A DNA stretch of 9,117 nt from Candidatus Methylomirabilota bacterium (GTDB taxonomy: Bacteria > Methylomirabilota > Methylomirabilia > Methylomirabilales > 2-02-FULL-66-22), in NCBI GenBank assembly GCA_016208645.1, contig JACQXP010000310.1:1-9117 (forward strand), written 5' to 3'. A program made the translations under genes and the position numbers. Each line of letters begins with the position of its first letter. Position 1 is the first letter of the stretch. The notes beneath the pieces are model-generated. The model saw nothing but the letters and a program-made list of their open reading frames with translations, did not search any database and was not told the origin of the DNA. Shown here in pieces: positions 4,298 through 9,117 of this stretch.

Positions 4298-7200
4298 ATG
4301 TGTGTCAGTGTCGGGATTGATATCGGCGCCGTCAGCGTGAAGGCGGCGGTCCTCGGGGAGCCCGAGGATCGCAACGATCTGGAGCGCCTGGCCCGCGACG
4401 GGGAATTCGCGTGGTTGCCCGCCTCGAGACCGCTCCTGGTGTCCCGCTATCGCCGCGGCCTGGGGGACCCCCTGGGGACCGCAGAGGCGATGCTCGCGGC
4501 CGTGCAGAAGCACGTCCGGGGCGTCCGCTGGGACCGGATGCTCGTCACCGGCAGCGGTGCCCGCCTGCTCCAGGACCGTTGGGACCTCGACCGGGTCAAC
4601 GAGTTCAAGGCCATCGCCTCGACCGTGGGCCTCTTGCACCCGGAGGTGGCGACCGTCTTCGAGATGGGCGGGGAGTCATCCAAGTTTCTGCGGCTGGAAC
4701 GCGATCCCGCCTCCGGGCGGGTCGGCATCCTGGACTACGAAACGAACGGGGATTGCGCCGCCGAGACCGGCTCCTTCATTGACCAGCAGGCGACGCGTCT
4801 CCGCTACGAGGTCGAGGAGGTGGGCGCCATCGCCTGCTCCGCCTGCTCGGCCGTGCGGATCGCCGGCCGATGCTCCGTCTTCGCCAAGTCCGACATGATC
4901 CACGCCCAGCAGAAGGGATACACGCCGCCCCAGATCCTCCGCGGGCTGTGTGATGCCGTGGCTCGGAACTTCAAAGGGAGCATCACCAAGGGCAAGCCCG
5001 CGGTGCCGCCCGTGGCGTTCATTGGCGGTCTGGCGAAGAACGAGGGAGTGATCCAGGCGCTCCGGGAGTTGTTCAAGTTCGACGAGCGACAGCTCTTCGT
5101 TCCCGAGGCCTATGCCTGGTTCGGGGCCATCGGTGCGGGGGTCTGCTGCGCCGAGGCGGCGAGCCGACACGCGTGTGGCACGGGGATCCCCCGGCTCGGT
5201 GATCCGCCGACCGGTGGGGCGACCAGAGCTGGCACGAGCCGAGGCGGAACCACCGCAGGTGGCGCCGCCCGAGGTGGAACCGGCGATGGGGCGACGGCCC
5301 GACCCCTGAGCCTGGAGAATGTGCTCTTGCTCCGGGGTCGGGTGCAGCGGAGCCGGCTGCCCGGGTTGGGCGAGGTGCCGGAGGTGTACCTGGGCATCGA
5401 CGTCGGCTCGGTCAGCACGAACCTGGTCGTCCTGAACGACGCAGCCGAGGTGGTCCACGAGATCTACGTGCGAACCGAGGGTCGCCCCATCGAGGTGGTG
5501 AGCGCCGGTCTCCGGACCATCGCGGAAATATTGGGGGATCGAATCCGGATCGTCGGGGTGGGCACGACAGGCTCCGGCCGGGAGCTGATCGGAGAACTGG
5601 TGGGCGCCGACACGGTCAACGACGAGATCACGGCCCACAAGACCGGCGCCATGCACGTGAGCCAGACGCTCCTCCACGAGCAGGTGGACACCATCTTCGA
5701 GATCGGGGGGCAGGACGCGAAGTTCATCGCCATCGAGGACGGCGTGGTCGTGGACTTCGCCATGAACGAGGCCTGCGCGGCCGGCACGGGATCCTTCCTG
5801 GAGGAGCAGGCGGAGCGGCTGGGGATCTCCATCCAGGGGGAATTCTCGCGGCTGGCCTTCCGGTCGCGGTCCCCCGTCCGCCTGGGCGAGCGGTGCACCG
5901 TCTTCATGGAGCAAGACGTAAACGCCTGGCAGCAGCGCGGTGCCACGCGCGAGGATCTGGTGGCCGGCCTGGCCTACTCGGTCGCCCTCAACTACCTGAA
6001 CCGCGTGGTGCGCCAGCGGCGCATCGGAAAGGTGATCTACTTTCAGGGCGGCACCGCCTACAACGACGCCGTGGCCGCGGCCTTTGCCGGCATTCTGGGC
6101 AAGCGCATCGTCGTGCCCCCGTACAACGGCGTGATGGGGGCCATCGGCATGGCCCTGCTGGCGCGGGAGAAGGCGGGGAGCACGGGACGGCTCACCTCGT
6201 TCCGCGGCTTCGACCTCACGGCCGTTTCCTATGCCCTGCGTGAGTTCGTGTGCCGGGCCTGCTCCAACCTCTGTGACATGCAGGAGTTCACCGTCGAGGG
6301 GGTCAAGACCTACTGGGGGGACAAGTGCAGCGACAAGTTCCGCAAGCGCTCGCGGACGGAGCGACAGCCGGTGATTCCCGACCTGATGGCGCTGCGACGC
6401 CGGGGGCTGCTGGATGGGTACACGGGGCCCGTGGGGTCAGGTCCCCGGATCGGCGTGCCGCAGGCCATGTTCTTCCACGACCGGTTTCCCTTCTGGCGGA
6501 CCTTCCTGGAGGATCTGGGTTGTGCCGTGGTCCTCTCCGACGAGACCAACCGCAGGATTGCCCACGGCGGCATTGACCTCAGCGTGGCGGAGCCCTGCTA
6601 TCCGATCCGGGTGGCCCACGGTCACGTGAAGGACCTCCTGGACAAGGGGGTGGACTGGGTCCTGCTCCCCAACACCATTGACGCCGAGGCAACGCCCGAT
6701 GCCGCGGGGTCGCAGATGTGCCCGTGGTCCCAGACCCTCCCCTTCGTGGTACGGAGCGTCCCGCGATGGGCGAGCGTTCGTGAGCGAATCCTGCCCCCCA
6801 CGGTCCATTTTCGCCGGGGGGAGACCCATGTCGCCCACGAGCTGGTTCCGCTGGGGCGCGCGCTGGGCGCAGGACTTACCAAGACGCTCCGGGCGGTGGC
6901 CCGGGGCTTTGCCGCCCAGCGGGCTTTTCATGCGGCCGTGGAGGCGGCGGGACGGGAGGCCCTGGCCACGCTCCAGGCCACCGGGGAGCCGGGGATCGTG
7001 CTGGTGGGTCGCGCCTACAACGTGCACGACCGGGGCGTGAACCTGGATGTCCCAGGGAAGCTTCGCGACTACTACGGGATCAACGTACTGCCCCTGGATT
7101 GCCTCCCCCTGGATGGTGAGGACATCCGGGACGTGAACGACAACATGTACTGGCACTCGGGGCGGCGCATCCTGGCCGCTGGGAAACTGGTGGCGCGATA

Positions 7201-7408
7201 TCCTGAGCTGCACCTGATCCACCTCACGAACTTCAAGTGCGGGCCGGATTCCTTCCTCAAGCATTTCCTGGGGGACGCCTGCGGCAAGCCGTTCCTCAGC
7301 CTCCAGTTCGACGGCCACAGCAACGACGCCGGGGTCCTGACCCGCTGCGAAGCCTACCTGGACAGCAAGGGGATGCTCCGATGCTGGCAGACGCCCGCCC
7401 GGCCATGA
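4298..7408 (+). CDS. Double-activase/DUF2229 fusion, 2-hydroxyacyl-CoA dehydratase activase family
   Basis: A 1036-residue cytoplasmic fusion. Domain 1 (about 5-285) and domain 2 (about 363-622) are both BcrAD/BadFG/HgdC-type ATPases of the actin/Hsp70 fold (COG1924). Phosphate loops are GIDIGAVSVK (6-15) and GIDVGSVSTN (366-375). The cysteines that hold the bridging [4Fe-4S] cluster in HgdC have counterparts in each half: C153 (NGDCAAETG) and C192 (GRCSVF), then C493 (NEACAAGTG) and C533 (ERCTVF). Domain 2 has the canonical IGGQDAKF; domain 1 has MGGESSKF. A Gly/Ala/Thr linker (about 292-336) joins them. Residues about 640-1020 form the DUF2229 (COG3580-type) part, with C652, C655, C659, C677, EPCYP (C767), and NFKCGPD (C981). 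It should drive ATP-dependent electron transfer to an Fe-S acceptor. No Shine-Dalgarno precedes ATG 4298; a GTG at 4211 adds 29 non-conserved residues and is disfavoured. Confidence 0.92.
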   Translation: MCVSVGIDIGAVSVKAAVLGEPEDRNDLERLARDGEFAWLPASRPLLVSRYRRGLGDPLGTAEAMLAAVQKHVRGVRWDRMLVTGSGARLLQDRWDLDRVNEFKAIASTVGLLHPEVATVFEMGGESSKFLRLERDPASGRVGILDYETNGDCAAETGSFIDQQATRLRYEVEEVGAIACSACSAVRIAGRCSVFAKSDMIHAQQKGYTPPQILRGLCDAVARNFKGSITKGKPAVPPVAFIGGLAKNEGVIQALRELFKFDERQLFVPEAYAWFGAIGAGVCCAEAASRHACGTGIPRLGDPPTGGATRAGTSRGGTTAGGAARGGTGDGATARPLSLENVLLLRGRVQRSRLPGLGEVPEVYLGIDVGSVSTNLVVLNDAAEVVHEIYVRTEGRPIEVVSAGLRTIAEILGDRIRIVGVGTTGSGRELIGELVGADTVNDEITAHKTGAMHVSQTLLHEQVDTIFEIGGQDAKFIAIEDGVVVDFAMNEACAAGTGSFLEEQAERLGISIQGEFSRLAFRSRSPVRLGERCTVFMEQDVNAWQQRGATREDLVAGLAYSVALNYLNRVVRQRRIGKVIYFQGGTAYNDAVAAAFAGILGKRIVVPPYNGVMGAIGMALLAREKAGSTGRLTSFRGFDLTAVSYALREFVCRACSNLCDMQEFTVEGVKTYWGDKCSDKFRKRSRTERQPVIPDLMALRRRGLLDGYTGPVGSGPRIGVPQAMFFHDRFPFWRTFLEDLGCAVVLSDETNRRIAHGGIDLSVAEPCYPIRVAHGHVKDLLDKGVDWVLLPNTIDAEATPDAAGSQMCPWSQTLPFVVRSVPRWASVRERILPPTVHFRRGETHVAHELVPLGRALGAGLTKTLRAVARGFAAQRAFHAAVEAAGREALATLQATGEPGIVLVGRAYNVHDRGVNLDVPGKLRDYYGINVLPLDCLPLDGEDIRDVNDNMYWHSGRRILAAGKLVARYPELHLIHLTNFKCGPDSFLKHFLGDACGKPFLSLQFDGHSNDAGVLTRCEAYLDSKGMLRCWQTPARP

Positions 7409-8730
7409 CAGGACCCGATCCACGCCCGGAAGGGGGACGCCGGAGCGGGCGTCCAGACGATGCCTCGCGCGCGGGCCTGATGGCCCGTCGGCTCTACATC
7501 CACCGCATGGCGGACGGCGCCGAGTGCCTGGCGGCCGCCCTCCGCTCCGTGGGGATGGACGCCGTGGTCCTCCCGCCGTCGGATGCGCGGACGCTGGAGT
7601 TGGGCGCGCGCCACTTGGCAGGGGAGGAGTGCCTGCCGGCCAAGGTGACCCTGGGCGACTTCTTGAAGGTGACCGAGACGCCGACCTTCGATCCTGCCTG
7701 CGCGGCCCTCGTGATGCCCACCACGGAGGGGCCGTGTCGCTTTGGCCAGTACGCCCCGTATATCCGTAAGGTGTTCCGGGAGCTGGGATATCCGGAGGTG
7801 CAGGTGATCTCCCCAACGAGCGGGGACGGGTACCAGCAGGTCGGGAACCTGGGACCGGAGCTGACCCGCACCGCCTGGCGTGGTTTCGTCGCCTGGGACA
7901 TCCTGCGCAAGCTCCTACTGAGGACGCGGCCGTACGAAGGCACCCCGGGGGACGCCGATAAGGCATATGGCATCTCGCTGCGGGAGCTCTGCACCGTCCT
8001 GGAGAAGCGGGGGCTCCGTCATCGGGCACGCCTGGAGGCCCTGACGGCGACGCTCGTCCGGATCCGAGACCGATTCGGCGCCATTCCCGCCCGGTACGAG
8101 CGGGGGCGGCCCCTCATCGGCATCCAGGGGGAAATCTTCTGCCGGATGAACGAGTTCAGCAACGATGCGCTCATCCGGCGCCTGGAGGCCTGCGGCGGCG
8201 AGGCCTGGCTCTCCGACGTCTCCGAGTGGGTCTGGTACTGCAACTACGACCAGGAGCGCTGCCTGCGTCGCGAGGGGCGGCGACTCTCTTTCACCATGCT
8301 GGGCGCGAAGCTCCGGGATCTCATCCAGCGGGCCGACGAGGTGGCGCTGCGGGCACCCTTCGCGGAGGATTTCCTGGGATACGAGGACCCCAAGGAGATC
8401 GAGGAGATCCTGCGGGTGGGAGATCGGTATCTCCCCCAAGCGGGGGCAGCGGGCGAGATGGTCCTCTCCGCAGGGAAGGTGGACTGCTTCTTCCGCAAGG
8501 GGGTGGACGGCATCATTGACATCAGCCCGTTTTCCTGCATGAACGGCATCGTCTCCGAGGCCCTGTACCCCAGGCAGAGCCAGGAGCACGCCGGCCTTCC
8601 CATCAAGAGCTTTTACTTCGACGGGACGGGCAGGGATATCACCCACGACCTGGAGATCTTCCTGGAGCTGGCCCGAACCTACCAGCGCCGGAAGCCGCAC
8701 CCGCGCCGCTATCCTCCTTGCTTTCCGTGA
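7405..8730 (+). CDS. COG3581-type HgdB/double-cubane superfamily protein, activase partner
   Basis: A 441-residue cytoplasmic protein corresponding to the C-terminal section of longer one-piece CoA-protein activases. Motifs: GEECLPAK (residues 73-80, C76), EGPCRFGQY (108-116, C111), GEIFCRMNEFSND (242-254, C246), and the end motif SPFSCMNGIVSEAL (374-387, C378). These cysteines are the probable cluster ligands. In HgdA/B, BcrB/C and double-cubane proteins such residues hold the cluster charged by the activase. The start overlaps the previous stop as ATGA, implying translational coupling. Alternatives are ATG 7381, with AAGGGG eight bases upstream, and ATG 7480, where conserved sequence (ARRLYIHRM) begins; residues 1-25 look like a disordered tail. 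The substrate is unknown; no CoA-ester enzyme is encoded nearby. It could be an orphan reductase rather than a dehydratase. Confidence 0.88.
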   Translation: MTGPDPRPEGGRRSGRPDDASRAGLMARRLYIHRMADGAECLAAALRSVGMDAVVLPPSDARTLELGARHLAGEECLPAKVTLGDFLKVTETPTFDPACAALVMPTTEGPCRFGQYAPYIRKVFRELGYPEVQVISPTSGDGYQQVGNLGPELTRTAWRGFVAWDILRKLLLRTRPYEGTPGDADKAYGISLRELCTVLEKRGLRHRARLEALTATLVRIRDRFGAIPARYERGRPLIGIQGEIFCRMNEFSNDALIRRLEACGGEAWLSDVSEWVWYCNYDQERCLRREGRRLSFTMLGAKLRDLIQRADEVALRAPFAEDFLGYEDPKEIEEILRVGDRYLPQAGAAGEMVLSAGKVDCFFRKGVDGIIDISPFSCMNGIVSEALYPRQSQEHAGLPIKSFYFDGTGRDITHDLEIFLELARTYQRRKPHPRRYPPCFP

Positions 8731-8749
8731 TCCCCTTTGGAGTTTCACC

Positions 8750-8780
8750 TTGACACGTTCCCGAATTCACGCGATATGAT
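8750..8780 (+). promoter_or_regulatory. Candidate promoter for the sulfurtransferase gene
   Basis: A perfect TTGACA (8750-8755) is followed after 19 bp by TATGAT (8775-8780, five of six). Spacing is two bases longer than optimal. It begins 20 bases after the stop of the preceding gene, and transcription would start about 35 bases before GTG 8822, so the sulfurtransferase probably has its own transcript. No terminator hairpin is visible between them. Confidence 0.55.
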
Positions 8781-8821
8781 GCCTGCGCATCGGATACGGG
8801 ACGCGTGTATCGGAGAAAGGC

Positions 8822-9117
8822 GTGAAGGCGACGAATCGGAGAGAAGAATTCCTGGTGGACACGCAGTGGCTGGCCGCCCATCTGGCCGATCCCGCGATCC
8901 GCATCGTGGACATCCGCGGCGTGATCCGCCCGCCCGATGCTCCCAAGCCCTGGTACCTGGAGAGCCGGGAGAGGTATGCGGAGGCGCACCTGCCCGGCGC
9001 CGTCTTCATCGGGTGGCTGACCGACATCGTGGAGCCGGACGCCCCCGTGAAGATGACGGTCGTCTCGCCTGAGCGGTTCGCCGCACTGATGGGACGGCTG
9101 GGGATCGGGGACCAGCA
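8822..9117 (+). CDS. Thiosulfate/3-mercaptopyruvate sulfurtransferase, N-terminal part (partial)
   Basis: The first 98 residues of a two-domain rhodanese, cut by the window edge. Visible are the start of the first rhodanese domain (LVDTQWLAAHL, 11-21; IRIVDIRG, 26-33), the RYAEAHLPGAVFI segment (51-63) that precedes the characteristic aromatic turn, and ERFAALMGRLGIGDQ (84-98). This order is that of the N-terminal, non-catalytic domain of TST/MST enzymes, which move sulfane sulfur from thiosulfate or 3-mercaptopyruvate to cyanide or thiols; the catalytic cysteine would lie in the second domain, outside the window. GTG 8822 has GGAG at 8812-8815, six bases away. A second GTG at 8855, after GGAGAG at 8838-8843, would also give a normal N-terminus. 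Confidence 0.88.
   Translation, partial: MKATNRREEFLVDTQWLAAHLADPAIRIVDIRGVIRPPDAPKPWYLESRERYAEAHLPGAVFIGWLTDIVEPDAPVKMTVVSPERFAALMGRLGIGDQ

Noticed and set aside
4676..5914. 412-codon minus-strand open frame
   Set aside because: Shadow of the activase gene in GC-rich DNA; no domain and no start signal.
6437..8029. 530-codon minus-strand open frame
   Set aside because: It is antisense to the well-supported activase and partner genes, and its translation is Pro/Arg/Gly-rich with no motif.

Overview
This is a GC-rich stretch with a strong G/C bias at third codon positions. It looks like the chromosome of a diderm bacterium, because it encodes a lipobox lipoprotein with a BamE-like domain. The intergenic tandem heptamers, G/C tracts and the long 2-hydroxyacyl-CoA dehydratase activase suggest an uncultured lineage such as Methylomirabilota/Rokubacteria or a Desulfobacterota-like group. 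That assignment is only a guess from style; there is no rRNA or marker gene here.

Layout. 1-100: tail of an unidentified plus-strand gene. 101-542: a gene-free stretch with a direct repeat and a seven-copy heptamer array. 543-1132, minus strand: a compact toxin-antitoxin operon (ribbon-helix-helix antitoxin, then a DUF5615 PIN-like protein overlapping by ATGA) behind a good sigma70-type promoter that carries a nested dyad operator. 1133-1429: promoter-containing spacer with a C7G7 palindrome. 1430-2515, plus strand: two small two-helix membrane proteins and a proline-rich lipoprotein with a BamE/SmpA-like C-terminal domain. 2516-2670: convergent spacer with a G-quadruplex motif. 2671-3579, minus strand: a ten-helix EamA/DMT transporter. 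3746-4054, plus strand: a small CPCC-containing, coiled-coil protein divergent from the transporter.

4298-8730 is the centrepiece. It is a two-gene, translationally coupled unit. The first protein (1036 aa) fuses two HgdC/BcrA/BadF-type ATPase-activase domains to a DUF2229 (COG3580-type) domain. The second (441 aa) is the COG3581-type partner of the HgdB/double-cubane superfamily. By analogy with the 2-hydroxyacyl-CoA dehydratase and benzoyl-CoA reductase systems, the activase should use ATP to push a low-potential electron into an iron-sulfur cluster held by the COG3580/COG3581 part. No CoA-transferase, dehydratase subunit or catabolic gene is nearby, so the substrate is unknown.

8822-9117 is the start of a thiosulfate/3-mercaptopyruvate sulfurtransferase (rhodanese) behind its own promoter; it runs off the window.
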